Part shown: positions 1 to 12,799 of the stretch, piece by piece
How positions within the stretch are numbered: position 1 is the first letter of the stretch
Layout of the letters: every line of letters begins with the position of its first letter
Source of the DNA: Xiphias gladius
Lineage: Eukaryota > Chordata > Actinopteri > Istiophoriformes > Xiphiidae
Assembly: GCF_016859285.1 (NCBI RefSeq)
Contig: NC_053406.1
Coordinates: 14,264,501-14,328,500 of the forward strand
DNA length: 64,000 bases
Reading direction: 5' to 3'
Notes under the pieces: model-generated
Databases searched by the model: none
What the model was told of the DNA's origin: nothing
The model's input: the letters and a program-made list of their open reading frames with translations, nothing else
Program-made: the position numbers and the translations under genes

Positions 1-1826
1 ATCACATAAGATTTTAAAAAACGCAACAAACTTCACAGCTGAGAAGCTGGAACCAGTGAAGGTTTAACAGAGATGGCTGCCGACTTATTGTTCGTCAGTT
101 GACTAAACGATTAATCCACTAATAGTTTAACCATTAAAATTTGACATTAGCTATAAAAAACCCTATTAACATGCTTTTTAATTTTCTTTTAAACTAATGA
201 TATTGATACTTTAATGTCCCGTTTTGGCTTGGAATTAACTTTCTTCACACTCAGTAAAGACGTCCGGCCTCACTGCAGCGCTCACCCACTATCTGACTGG
301 GTTTCAGCGTCTATGCCTCAAATCAGACAACACTCGTCTTCAAATGTTATCAGAGTGTTGTTATGAATTCGCTCTAAACTGTTCTACAGAAACCAGGACA
401 CCAGGCCCGCCCTGGAGGGAATATTTAAAAAGGTATTCATTTTTCCACCATCTGCACTGATTTATATCTGCATGCCATAGCGAGTGTCCACTAAGCTGAA
501 GTGAACTCAAAGAGACTTGACAATATTCCGAAAGATATTTTGATGTATCTCAAAAATTGCAGTCAATGCAAAATACACCTGACTGTCCTTGGAGTATCAC
601 TTTGTCATCTGTCTCATGTATCTTCTGGCAGTGCAGCCTGTGATTAATGTTACAGGCAGCTGCTTGGAAAGCAGCCATCTATAAGGTGCCTTCTTAAATG
701 TAAATGGTGGCAAGTCTTTGAGCCCTTTCCAGAGAGGAGTCTGAACTTCTTTGATTTTTTTATATATATGGAATCCTTTGGAAAGTCTACAGTATTTGTG
801 ACAAGTAAGGGTTCAAACTGAAGTCACACCCTGCAGCTGCCTTATTTCATCAATATTAAATCAGAATTTATAACGTGTGTTTTAATCTACCATCTCAACA
901 GGATACAATGATTACATCTCTGGTTACCTATCTCTGGTTTTAATTGTCAGATTTGATTTTCTGGATGGTACAACAGCCCCTGCAACAGCACCATAGCCCG
1001 CCTACACAGACTCACACACAAACACACTCTGGCGATATAATACAAAACACCCCCTCGTTTTACTCCCCATCCCAGCCTCATTCCTTAACAGGTTCCTGTC
1101 CAGCTGGTCCAAGGCCAGCCAGGTGCAGGTGTAGCACATTGCTGTGCACAGTGTGCCAATAATCAATATATGGATATTATGGGATTAATTAATGTCAGCT
1201 ACAACACAGACACGGTTTGAGAAAATCTTTTATTTACAACAAAACCCAGGGGCAAACATGAAAGTGAGCCTTTCAGCTAAAGAGAAACTGCTTGCCCACA
1301 CACACACACACACACACACATCATTCCACTTAGATTTATTAAATAGACCAAAGAACACTGCATAGCCAAAAGTCAATCAGCGGGAATGCTGCGCTCATGA
1401 GGCTGGGGAGGCAGGCCAATAAAGGTGAGGCCCCAAATGTCAGCTCAACACATGTGAGCCAAAGATCAATAAATCAAAGCAAAAAGCTCAAATAGTTCAG
1501 CTAATTGGAAAAATAACGAACAGGGTTGTGGTTACAGGTTAATCATTACCAGGGAGCAGCTAAACAGCAAGCAAAAGAAATCTGGACTTTAACACAACCA
1601 GAAGAACACTGACAATGCTATGACCATTGAAGGTTGACTTTAGAGATCAAGAAGTGTGTGAGAGGTGCAACTAAAGAGTAAACAAATGACACACCATGCA
1701 ATCACAAGATCCACTGGAACACTTGTTTTTTTTTTAAATTTCTGCTTGTGCTACTGATGAGCCTGAGACTCTTTTATTTTGTTAAGTTCAGCGTGTGTGT
1801 AATAGGGAAAACACATATTGTGGTAC
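1..1826. other. Inside foxn1, probably the intron that splits the forkhead domain
   Basis: AT-rich sequence with no coding exon that I can support. The preceding exon ends with a good donor at 1826/1827 after the HFPYFK part of the forkhead. The expected continuation, a GWKNSVRHNLSLN-like segment, does not appear on the minus strand here, so the rest of foxn1 should lie left of the window. A short CA repeat lies at about 1297-1320. Confidence 0.6.
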
Positions 1827-4075
1827 CTTGAAATATGGAAAGTGTTCAGTCATGAAGCTGTAGATCTCACTGACTGGCAGGCTTCCCGTTTTACTGCTCT
1901 TCAGAGCCATGAAGATCAAGATACTGCAGTGATGAAGGAGACATTTTTACATTGGCACATCAATTTAAGGCACCCTACTCATAGTCACTAGAACCGCCTT
2001 ATTTAACAAAATTTTTCTAGTAAAAACTTAATGCCATTAGATTAATTTGAAGCTGATAATCCCATGTAAATTCAGCAAAAATTGTTGCTTTAAACATGAC
2101 TACGTCATAAAGGTATACAAAAATATGGCGAAGAGTGATGCAGTATTACCTGTATGAGTAAATGGGCTTGGGGAAGAGGGGCTGTGTGGTGCTGTCCAGG
2201 TGTGACTGGGTGGGGAGACTTTGGTGAGAATATTTTGAGCTGTTGGACTGGTTATTAGGGTACAGTCTAGATGAGACCTGTAGAGAACACAAACACACAC
2301 ACGCACACCATGATAAAGCTTTCACCGACTGTGTGCTCATCCAATAGTTTATCGCAATCACAACCATCCTTTCCTGCCAATGTCAAACCAGGAATAGGTC
2401 CGCTGCAGTTGATGCACACTAGGTGGCTTTATCTTGGCTCGTACAGATTACTGTGATGCCCTCAAATCATAAAGTTAAACCCAAATATCGTCCCATACGT
2501 CCCAACTTCTACAGCACCCATCCATGTGTGTCGCTCACTCACCTGTTGCAAAGGGCTCGATGAACTGTGGGATGGATAATTCTGGGACAGGAAGCGGGAG
2601 GGCTCCGCTTGCACAGCTGGTAGCTCTGGGTACAAACTCTACAAATACAAGAAAATATATTGTTCAGTGCGTGTAGGTACATGTGTGTCCTTATAGCAGT
2701 CCCGCAATGGGAGGAACAAGGTCTAATGCATCTTTAACACATTTCTGGTCATCCACTGTGTTTATTCACTCTGTTTCTTTCCAGTGTAGACGTGTTAAGT
2801 CACCTTCCTGGTATCAGCTTGTTTTTTTGGATTGCACAAAGCCTTAACTGAAATAACAAATGAGTGCCCCCCGAGACTAGAAACCTGAATGCTGCCGTTG
2901 TATTGGTCCCAGGGTGGTGGCCCCTCGCCGCTCGAGCTGTGTGAACGAGTGTCTGGGCTGAACTCCTCTTGCAGACAGCTGAAGGAAGAAAAGCACTGCT
3001 GGAGGACACCTGCAGCCGTTACTGCTCCATCACTGAACTGTCGGCGGTACGGGTGGTAACGGTCAGAGTCGACAGGGCCTCGTCCCGGTGCTGATCCTGA
3101 CCCTGAACTGATGGTCCCGTCAGCGCTGTGCCTCCTGCTCACAGATGCAGTCCTCAGGCTGAAGGTGTTAGTCTTGTGCTGGGTGAAGCAGACATCCCTG
3201 CCCTCTTTGGCCTGTGGTGTGATCATTAGCACAGTAGATGCAAATCATTATTTCTTAGATCATTAGATTGAGTTAAAATCTACACTAACCCATCAGAGAT
3301 GGGTTTTGTAATTCTTGTCTCCACCCCCTTTTCAAACCAAGAAGTAAAGATTATGCCGAGATGCTATCTTACAAGCAAACTTCCTCTGTCATATCCAGAA
3401 AATGTCATTTTTTCACTTTGTTTTTTGTACAAATTAAACACATAAAGCATAACATGTTAACTAGTGAGTTTTACAGGTGTTGGTGGGCAGATTTTATTAC
3501 TTTTAGATAGAACCAGGCTATATGTTTCCAGTCTTTATGCTAAGCTAAGCTAACCGCCTGCTGATTGCAGCTTCATCAATATTTGCTGCTAACTCTCTGC
3601 AAGAAAACAAATAATACTCGACAAAACTATTGCTTTAAGAGTTTGTTGTTGAATACTCTATGTTCCCCAGGTTTAATAAGTTTGCCTTATAAATCCTGAT
3701 CAATGGCAGGTTAAAACATTTGTTCTTGGGAAGGCCACGGAAAGCAAAGACCATTTGTCAGTATATATTTAATTCAATTAACAAACACAACCTTCATTTT
3801 TTAAAACCAAAGTCTGTACATAGTGGAGCACAAACAGCTGCACATGACTCAAAGCAGAGTCAGAACTTATTTCCTGTTTCCAGCGCTAAACAGAAGAGGT
3901 TTTTGGGGGGTTAAAACCTAAGACAGAAAAACCTGAGGTAGCTCAGTACCTGTGATTCTGCCATCTGCTGGCAGGAGGTCGCACAGGGCTCACAGCTGTG
4001 TGGGTTGGCTTGAGGGGTTGACGTTTGAGACTTGCTGCTGCTGCTGCTGGGGGAAAATGTCGAGGAGTCTGACAT
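1827..4075 (-). CDS. foxn1: Forkhead box N1 transcription factor, N-terminal part (runs off the left edge)
   Basis: FOXN1 (the nude gene) is the nuclear forkhead factor that drives thymic epithelial differentiation. Coding exons, in order, are 3950-4075, 2804-3211, 2543-2638, 2150-2277 and 1827-1923. All have GT-AG borders and compatible phases, giving 285 residues in the window. The start is the ATG at 4075 ([11 protein letters not shown]); it opens a frame that splices cleanly. The N-terminal part is Ser/Pro-rich and of low complexity. Exons 4 and 5 give [19 protein letters not shown] and then [22 protein letters not shown]-type sequence from about residue 242 to 285. This is the first third of the forkhead (N-terminal arm, helix 1 and helix 2) and is nearly identical to mammalian FOXN1. 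The DNA-recognition helix and the C-terminal activation region are outside the window. The next gene, slc13a2, has the same orientation and order as in human. An untranslated upstream exon is possible but was not seen. Confidence 0.95.
3400..3610. repeat. Half copy of a palindromic teleost repeat in foxn1 intron 1
   Basis: The stretch contains the TTTATGCTAAGCTAAGCTAA core and a neighbouring arm (ACTTTG...TTGTACAAATTAAACA). In reverse complement it matches the element at 4300-4800. It is the common interspersed fish repeat with that core, probably a non-autonomous DNA transposon; the family name is not certain. Confidence 0.65.
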
Positions 4076-4299
4076 TCTGCACCAAAATCTGCTCCCGGGA
4101 AGTAATAAAAAAAAAACAAAAAAAACAGACTCAGTTTAAGAAAAACTCTGATTCATGTTTCATCTTTTCTGAGTGACATTTTCTGATCTAATTTTGACGA
4201 CCTGGCATTCTCCGGTAGATGATGCATCCTGTCCCTGATTCGCCCCACAGGGGTCTGTACAATTTGCTTTAGATCATATGTTATTAGAAAGTTTTGAGC

Positions 4300-4800
4300 T
4301 GCATCAATTCAAATTAAAGGTCAGGCAAAACTGTTGGAGCAATATTTCTCAACTAGTTTTTGCTTGCTTGCAGAGAGTTAGAAGATCGGTACCTCTCAAA
4401 TACCTGAAATATGAAGCTAATTTTTTTCAGTTAGCTTAGCTTAGCATAAAGACTGAAAACAGAGGAAAACAGCTAGCAAAGGTGATAAAATCCACCTACC
4501 GGCACTTCTAAAGTTCACTAATTAACACATGATATCTTGTCTGTTTAATTCATACAAAACCAAAGTGTAAAAATATCAATTTGTGGTTTTACTGGGTGTT
4601 ATGTGCAGGACTATTTCTTGGCTGGATGTGGTGATTCCAGAACCAGGCTAGCTGTTTCAACTTGCTAAGCTAAGTCACTCGCTACTAATGGCAGCTTCAT
4701 ATTTACACAGACACGAGAGTGGTATCAGTCTTTTCATCTAATTCTCCACCAGAAAGAGAATGAGCGAATTTCCCGAAATGTTAAATTATTCTTCTATACT
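4300..4800. repeat. Palindromic non-autonomous DNA element just upstream of foxn1
   Basis: Two inverted arms face each other. The left arm reads GAGAGTTAGAAGAT ... ATATGAAGC, then AGCTTAGCTTAGCATAAAG. The right arm is its diverged reverse complement, GCTAAGCTAAG ... GCTTCATAT ... CTAATTCTCC. The centre (AAAATCCACCTACC ... GGTTTTACTGGGTG) is a sequence seen repeatedly in fish genomes. It begins about 225 bases upstream of the foxn1 start codon, so it overlaps the likely proximal promoter region. No coding capacity was seen. Confidence 0.7.
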
Positions 4801-5498
4801 GTGGAATTGGATAAGAGAGGGCAATACAATTGACTAAAAAAGTTGCTCTTTACTTTTTATATTCTATTTTTGATTTATAAAGTTTTTGCCACATAACAGG
4901 AAGTAAATCTAAAGTGTTAAGGCGAAATAGTTCGTGTCACTGATCCTTTGAGATCATATCTACTGAGTTGTTACTCTACTGTAAATATCTGACAGTGTGC
5001 ATGCAGGCATGGGAACAGTTGAGTTCATTTTCAGTACCATTTTATTAAAACTCCAAGGTTTGACATCAGTGGACGTACATGGGACAGGGGTTTATCTGGC
5101 CGAGTGTCATCTGATCCCAGCGGAGGTGAGAGACACGTGGCCCAGGTTCCAGTAAAGGTAACCTCAATCCCGACATAAACCAAGCTCATTAAAACTGCCA
5201 ACAAACCATGGATGTTAGGTCACGTAAAGCCAAATAATGCTGAGGCAGATAAAGTAGGGTCGACCTCTCGTGTAATGTGTGCGTATGAGTGATTGAGAGA
5301 GAGAGAGAGAAAGAGAAGTAACAATCCTAGCTCTTTCTGTTCAGACCAAAGGAGGCTAAAGTGTCAAGGTGAAAGTTGAGAGATTGCCTCTTCACCACTG
5401 TGGCAACAAATCCTCTCATCTGCTTGACAGACACGCTGCCACCGGCCCGAACGGATGCACTTACAGTAAGAAAAGTAGAAACTTCAGCAGTGAGGATA

Positions 5499-5563
<65 letters not shown>

Positions 5564-6267
5564 TGTGTGCAGCATGCTCATCATAAACACCATTAGACCA
5601 TTAAAAGAAACTGAGCAGTGAACTGATCTTTTTGGCTGCTTTAGTCTCTGAGATGAGCCGAGTTTAACAAGTACGGATGTAGCTCCAGGTTGTTTGCTTC
5701 TCGTGTTTTAACATCACATTAGAGTTACTGAGCTAAGCGTCTGATTGTCTGAAAAATAATTAACTAGCAATTTTAGAAAACCCCAATCATTTGACATTTG
5801 TCACTGTTCTGAAGATATTCCCAGAGTCCTCTAACTCTTCTCACCAACTAGATGAAATAACATCTTTATCCTAACATAGGACACATAGGATACGTCCAGA
5901 AATGACGTATGTCCTCCTTTCAATTTGAAAAATATGAACCATGTTTGTGTTTTACAAAAAGAGCTGGTATGCCATTGCCAGTACAGTTGTAATTTGGGAA
6001 AAGGACTAAATTTCTTTCTTATCATGCAGCAGATGGAATATTCACAGTGTTCACATGGTTAGAAAATCATGTGTGTGAGGACCCATGCCTTCAGAACTGC
6101 ATAAAGTGCATAAACAACCGTCTGGGTTTTTCAAAAGTTGACAGGAATGTTATTCTTGGAAAATTGGTTGAAAGGCTCTGTAAGAAAATATTGACTGTAA
6201 AGATTATCAGCAATTTAAATAAAGAAAAAAATCAAACTCTCTGTGCTGTTTTCATTTTGGTTGCATC
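4801..6267. other. Intergenic spacer upstream of foxn1
   Basis: AT-rich sequence without a supported gene. It holds a long GT microsatellite (5501-5569). Open frames across the microsatellite are repeat artefacts. Confidence 0.6.
5501..5569. repeat. (GT)n microsatellite, about 30 units plus a short interrupted tail
   Basis: Uninterrupted GT dinucleotides run from 5501 to 5560, followed by TTGTGTGTG. On the opposite strand the open frames read as poly-(His-Thr) and are not genes. Confidence 0.98.
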
Positions 6268-7293
6268 CAGTGGATATAGATTAAAAGGTCTGGACACCCC
6301 TCCTGTTAAAATGGCAGGTTTTTTGTGATGTAAAAGAGCTAAACCAAGAGAAATCATCTCAGAACTTTTTCCACCTTTAATGCAATCCACAACCTATAAA
6401 ATTCAAGTGAAAAACAAACTGACACCTTTTAGGAAAAAATTAAAAACAAAAGAAACTTACAATAACCTGGTTGCATAAGTGTGCACACCCTTAAACTAAT
6501 ACTTTGTTGAAGCACCTTTTGATATTATTACAGCACTCAGTCTTTTTGGGTAGGAGTTTGTCAGCTAGACACATCTTGAATGTAATATTTGCCCACTCTT
6601 CTTGTGCGAGGGTATTCCCTGTCGCAACCCTCTTCAGGTCACCCCGCAGATTTTCCACTGGATTCGGGTACGAGCTCTGGCCAGGCCACCCCAAAACTTC
6701 TGGTGAAGGACATTCCTTTGTTGATTTAGACGCGTGCTTTGGGTCGTTCTCATGCTGGAAGGTGGAATTCCTCTCCATCTTCAGCTTTCTAGCAGATGCC
6801 TGAAGGCTTTGCACCGAAGCCAACTGGCATTTCGAACTATTCATAATTCCCTCCGCCTTGACTAAAGCCTCAGTACCGGCTGAGGAAAAGCAGCCCCAAA
6901 GCACGATGCTGCCACCACCATGCTTCCCCGTGGGTATGGTGCTCTTCTGGCCATGGGTTGTTTCGTTTTGCAATTATAGCCAGAAAGTTCAACCTTGGCC
7001 TCATCAGATCATAACACATTGATCCACATGACATACTGAGATTCTTCACACATGTATGGATGTGATGTGGTTCCATGAAGAATGACCTTATTTGCACATG
7101 TAGTGAGCATGACGTAGTAAAGAGCTGACTGTGGCCAACAGGAAGAATAAATGCTTCTGTTTAAACCTTATTCCATGTGCTCACAAGATTTCCATCACAA
7201 GAGGGTGTGCACACTTCTTCAACCAGGTTATTTTCAGTTTCAGTTTTATTTTTTCACTTGAATTTTATGTGTGTAGACTTTTTATATCCATTG
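6268..7293 (-). mobile_element. Tc1/mariner element, internally deleted, decayed transposase
   Basis: The left end reads CAGTGGATATA ... GTCTGGACACCCCT and the right end reads GTGTAGACTTTTTATATCCATTG, an imperfect terminal inverted repeat pair. A TA follows the right end. In between, the minus strand encodes the C-terminal part of a Tc1 transposase, with recognisable pieces HGGGSIVLWGCFSSAGTEAL, NDPKHASKSTKE and NPVENLRGDLKR (the last corresponds to the catalytic DDE end LNPIEHLWRDLK). At about 1.0 kb it is well short of the roughly 1.6 kb or more of an intact copy. The N-terminal helix-turn-helix half of the transposase is missing, and the rest carries substitutions and stops. It is non-autonomous and fairly old. 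Confidence 0.9.
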
Positions 7294-9370
7294 TAAATAT
7301 GTACATACCCAAAAGAGGGGATTTTGTCTTAAAAACGCTGTAACTTTGGAAGATATCTACTTGATTTGTTTTTACTTTGATTGCTGAAGCCTCCTCATAT
7401 TATCTTCAGATAAGCTTTGGAATAAATGTTTGTAGGGAAGGAGGGCTGTGGATTTCGTACCCTAGAATTTACTCTGAAAGCCCATTAGAAATGGATCTTC
7501 TAAAGATCAGTTTTAACAGGAGGAATAATCACAGCAAGTAAAACCTGTTTCATTGTTCAACCACTGTTTATAAACAGACCTAAAGTTACTAAAGTTACTA
7601 ATTTCCAACTTTGACTTGTTGAGTCTCAGTAGCTTTGCTGTATTTGCAACTCTTTCCCATTACAAGGAGTCATTTGTTCCAGTTTTAATATTACATATGT
7701 CACCTAATAAAGTCTTAAGTATTGAAGCCAGTGTAACAATAGCCATCTGCAGTGGTGAAATGTAAATTAATTATATTTACTTACAACTTTGAGTTACTTG
7801 AACTCCAATCTATTTCAGAGAGACATATTTTACTTACATTTATTTAACAGTTGCAGTTACTACTCACTTTACAGATAAAGATTTACATCCAAAACATGTG
7901 ATCATCTTTTAAATTTTGATGCATTGTTACACATAAAACTACTCAGCAGTATAAAAAATTACCATTCACAGCTACAATTGTTACAATCATTAACATGTAT
8001 CCGTAATAATAATCAAATAATATAATATATGATAATGTAACTGACAGGGGCTGTTCTGCCGCCGAATGAGTACTTTTACCTTTGAGACATACCGCCGTTT
8101 TGCTGATTATACTTTTAAATCTTACTCAAGTAAAATATTGAATACCATTGAAATGGTAAATTTGCAAGATATTGACAAAAAATATTGGTTATCAGCAACT
8201 CCAAGGGAAAAAAGTCTGTCTCTGTCTTTAATATTCACGTTGGTCAAACCCTACATAATTATTTTCTGCACATCATGAAGAAGAGAAGTGTATTTTGATT
8301 GACGTGATGCTGACCATACTCTCCATTATGAAGTCTATCTGGTTGTGTCATCATGTAAAAGGGCCTTCCCTTCAAATGTCGCAGGTTCTGCAGTTACTCT
8401 TCCCTCATGTAGTAACATGATAAGATCCTAATATGCAAATCAGGCTGATCCAGAGGCAATCACTGCCAAGCCTTGAAAGAAAGCCAACAAACAAACATCA
8501 CAAGTGAAGCCGACAAGCTGTAGACAACACAGGGTGGCTGTTTAGTGTTTAGTTTACAATTCTGATATTATCTTCACGGTATGGCTCAAATAACTGATAG
8601 CTTACAATATAAAGGCCAAAGTAAACAGTTTGAAGTTTATATACTTTTATTGGCAGTACAGTGTCACCTATCTGCAGGACAGGTGGGATTTGAAGCACTG
8701 TGAATAAGTCACATGCTACATATTGTGCAGTGTGTTTTGGGACATTTTTAAATGAACTCTCTGCCTCGGTGGGGAGTTAAAAACAAACCAATCAAAGAAA
8801 ACTACTAGGACAACCAAGGCCATCAGGATTATTCACATTATTTGGATTTTCATCAAATTATCTAAAACCTGATGTCAGATTGGGACATTTGAGAAAATAG
8901 CATCTTGTTCTCTACAGACATTTCTTATCATCCATGACCAAATCTGAGATTTAATCAAAAGTAACTCCTGGTACCAAATCTGATAACCCTCACTGATCGG
9001 ATGATGGTAAATGAAAACTGTTCTTTTGGAATATTTTTTTGTTGTGCTCCCATAAATCCTCCTCATTACGATATATTTATTTTATTTTGAACCAAGGACA
9101 GTGAGTAATATTTCATTCTTTTATTACACTACCTTAGTGTAGTATTTTAAATTGGGCAATAATGCTACAACTGTGTGGAAAATATGTTATCACCCCTTTT
9201 AAAAGTTATCTATTTCAAAAGTATGACAGAATTACAAAAGAGCACAATTTTGCTGTTTCATCGTTACAGAGAAAAGCCCTTTCCCAGATTAGGGATGCGC
9301 ATGATATCCTTTTACAAATTAAAGAACACGAACATATGTCCTGTGGATGTTAAAGTAGGATAAACGTGTT
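7294..9370. other. Intergenic, AT-rich, no gene seen apart from repeat DNA
   Basis: No exon with conserved coding sequence was found on either strand. Part of it (about 7750-8140) looks like a diverged interspersed repeat, listed separately. Confidence 0.5.
7750..8140. repeat. Diverged copy of a teleost short repeat (ACTTTGAGTTACTTGA type)
   Basis: The two halves, ACTTTGAGTTACTTGAACTCC ... ATTTCAGAGAGACATATTTT and TGAGTACTTTTACCTTTGAGA ... TTACTCAAGTAAA, match the arms of the better preserved copy at 37137-37585. This is probably a short non-autonomous DNA transposon. Confidence 0.55.
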
Positions 9371-9394
9371 TTATCCAAAGTTTTGTCTGCTGCC

Positions 9395-9785
9395 GAACAT
9401 GGTTTCTTGGTGGGGGGCAGGTGGTGATGACGGTCGCTGGCCAAGGGCTTCAGCCACCATTGCACGTACAAAACAAGCGCTACCCCTTCACCCCTTCACC
9501 CCCTCACGTTGGACCGGGGGCAGACCGGACGCTTCGGCGACTCGCCGTCGGGCCGGCTGGGATGGGGCTAGCGGGTTAGCACGCTAACGTCGGTGGAGGA
9601 AACGGAAGTGATAGGGAGAGCAGCCAGGGAAGAGCCAACCCTGGCGTCGCTTTCCACCGCTGGAGGCAGCTCTCGGGGAGTGAGGGAATGAAGTCGGATG
9701 CCGAACTCACGACTTTTTTTTTTTTTTTTTTCCCAGACTGGCAAAGTAAACAGCTGTTAGTGCTAACGTTGGCCAAGTAGCGCCA
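9395..9785. promoter_or_regulatory. Isolated CpG-rich patch, possible orphan CpG island or retrocopied 5' end
   Basis: A sharply GC- and CpG-rich stretch (for example GACGCTTCGGCGACTCGCCG) sits inside AT-rich intergenic DNA. It ends with 17 T residues (about 9715-9731). No exon or open frame of convincing quality starts here. It could be an unannotated promoter or first exon, or a retrocopied GC-rich leader in minus orientation with the T run as its poly(A). Neither is proven. Confidence 0.4.
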
Positions 9786-12735
9786 GCAAACACTTACGTA
9801 TAGGTCATTTCAACCGTTTGAATTGTGGCGACACAATAATATGGGTAATTACCACAGTTTGCAGTTGCAACAAATTTCAACTCCAGTTTCTTTTTTCATT
9901 GACAAAAAAAAAAAAAAAAAAAAATCAAGTTCAAGCTGAGGTAAGATCAGGAAATTTGATTGATGACTTAATTTTTCTCAGTCTTTATTTGATGCAGAGT
10001 TCCCTTGCAATTAACATGCACGGGAACAGTGCACAGGTACAGCAAACGTTTTATATAAGCACACTAAAGGTTATTTTCATTTCATTTTCAAACTGTATTT
10101 TTTTTTTTACATCCAGAGACATATCTTTGTGCATGGTCTCCTCGTGACTTTTGTAGAGACGTTGAACTACCTCTTCCAAAATCGATGAAACCTCCTGTAG
10201 CTAACACTCCTCTTAATTTAATCTAGCGATCTCAGCCATTGTGTACTTTAAAGGGCTAATAATTAATCAATTTGACTTCATTTTACTCACTTTAGGCAGT
10301 TGAATCTGTGCTCTGAAGCTGTAAAGACAAATAACAAACGCTTTTGTTCAAAGGAATTGTTTCAGGGTGCATCTCCTACAGTATGTCTCTGTATGGCAAT
10401 TTGCCACTTCATAGACATACTTCTTAAGGTACTATTATTAGCTTGAATTGAATTTTTGTGAAATTATAAGTTAATTATTTTGTCTCATGTGCTTTTATGT
10501 AACTTGTTTATTTATTAACGCTGTAACCTGTCTTTGAATTTGTTCCGCAAAGCTAATAAAAGAGTTTGAGGGAACCATCATTGGTGACTGGCCCATCTGA
10601 GTGCAACCACTGAGGCTGAGGGAACCAAAGCCATGTAGGGAATCGATGTCCCGAGGTGCTCTGTTTGTCTTACGGCATAATATTTGCTCTGAATTCAAGC
10701 TATCCCGATGAACTGAAATGTACTTGATGTACTTATGCAATAATTTAAAGGCCATTCTTGTAACGTGATGGAAGCAAGTGTGAAAATATTTTGTCTTGGT
10801 AACAGTATTTTGTGAAGATTTAGCACCATCAGAGTTGATACAGTATGGAGATCCCAAGTGTAAAATATTAAATAAAGAAATAAAACCATACAGAAAAAGT
10901 TGCAGGTTGTTTTGAAGATCGGGGGCTGCTGGAGTTGTATATTCTGCTTGTATATGAGGTTAACTGAATAACATTTTGTTTCCTGAACTTCATTTACAAG
11001 GGTCAAGTTACTGAGTAGTGGCTGAGGGATGGTACGAAAAGATTGTAACAATGGAAAGCAAATAAAACAACTGAGAAAAATCCAATGCATCAACTTGACT
11101 TTTTACAGGTTGTCAACTTAAAAACATTCTGTTAATACACTGTAAAATATCATGTGGGAAGTTATTAGAATGGACATATCTTTTCTTGTTAATATATAGG
11201 TAAATGTAATGTTTTATTTATTTCAAGTTAATTCAACTTACAATTTCAAATTTTTTTTTAATTCAGACCAATTCAGAAATTACTGTGTAAATATAAGTTC
11301 CTCTGACTTGAAGTCTCTTGATTTGAAATGATGAGTTGAAAGAATGAACTGCTGAGAGTTCACCCAACTCATTAAATTAAGCCTCTAAAGAAGCATCAGT
11401 AGCATATTCGCAGACTTCCCAGCATGCAAACTCTCCAGACGCCATTCTGTTTTATTAACCTGTTAAAATTGTTTTTTTCCTTCTCATAACAATAAATACA
11501 ATGAGAACCGTGATGAAGGCTCGTGTAAAATTCAGTCCCTGCCCCCTTACACAACTGTAAACTGAGAGAATGTACAAATTTGTCTGTGACACTTGTCAGC
11601 ACGAGTAACCAGTTCTTGAATCAGTTTAAGTTTTTCTAAACTGGTTTTACCAAGTTCAGTTAACTTAACTCAGTTAGTTTTACATTTTCAAAACTTGTTA
11701 AGCGACTTTGAACTAATGATGCAAGTTCAGATACCTCAGATTTTTAAGGAAGCAAGGGAACTTACGTTTTTAAATTTAACCAGCATCAAATGATTTACAG
11801 TGAAGTTATAGCAACTAAGCACACATGACTTAATTCTAAATATCAAAGAAAAAAATATTAGTAATAACTTAATTTTTTATGTGTAATCAATTTAAAATAT
11901 TGATTGTAATATTGAAAATATGATAATCAATAGTACTTTTGAATGTAGAGGAAAAGCTCATTCACCTTAAGTCATGTTCTTACTTGGTTTGGCATAATTT
12001 CATTAGAGTGCACAAAACGAAAGAGGGCAGCTTTTGAACATTTAAAACACTCTGCCAATAAATGCTACATGAAAAAATAACTGTCTTGTTCTTTTAACTT
12101 CTAAAATGATTTTCCAACTATTCCCGAAAATGTGGAGCAGATCAGAGCACATCTCATCAGCAACAACTCTTAAGATCACAGTGCAGCTATCAGCACATTA
12201 TCTCCGCGTTTCACAACCCAAGGTCAGCTTTACACACGTTTATGAAGTTGCTAATTATCAGAAGACAACAAAAGGTATGTCTGTTCACCTACAGCATAAC
12301 TGTCTGGATTTTACAGTTTACTGACAGTGACGTGAGAAGGCTGCCTCTTAGCACTCATATAAGTCAACCAGCAGTCAACACCGACTGCAGTGCCAACAGT
12401 TTCAGTACGGAACAGGACAGTATTGCAATGTGTCCCTTAGTTACTATATAAACATGAGGTTAAAAAAAAGAGCTAAATTGTTTCAAATGAACTCTACTAA
12501 CCTTTGACTCAGAACTGCCCTCACTCTTCTTTGTGGATTTGTAGTTTCAGTCAGATTCTCTCACTCAAACCTGTAACCTCTGTCCACATCTTGAGCCAGT
12601 TTCCCCTCATGGATCTGTGCACCTTGAGTCCCCTCCACCCTGACAGTGAGGCACTTCGATAAGATTGACTGTCTAAATATGTACAGAAGCAGTTGATGGG
12701 CTGGTTTCAGATTTTGGCAACTCGGTATCATCCTC

Positions 12736-12738
<3 letters not shown>
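9786..12738. other. Intergenic, AT-rich, no gene seen
   Basis: No conserved coding sequence was recognised. Within 11100-11850 there are repeated AAGTTnAnTnAACTTA-like words in both orientations, suggesting a decayed non-autonomous DNA repeat whose borders I cannot define. A homopurine A run lies near 9902-9923. Confidence 0.45.
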
Positions 12739-12786
<48 letters not shown>

Positions 12787-12799
12787 TGTGTGTGTGTGT
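12739..12799. repeat. (GT)n microsatellite with one GG interruption
   Basis: GT dinucleotides run on both sides of a single extra G at about 12780. This is intergenic DNA. Confidence 0.97.

Noticed and set aside
5327-5621. Open frames across the GT microsatellite (poly Val-Cys or His-Thr)
   Set aside because: They are a pure consequence of the dinucleotide repeat, with no conserved flanking coding sequence or splice partners. The same applies at 12.7 kb and 55.3 kb.
9366-9587. Short plus-strand frame in the CpG-rich patch
   Set aside because: It resembles no known protein, has biased composition expected from GC-rich DNA, and has no splice-linked continuation.
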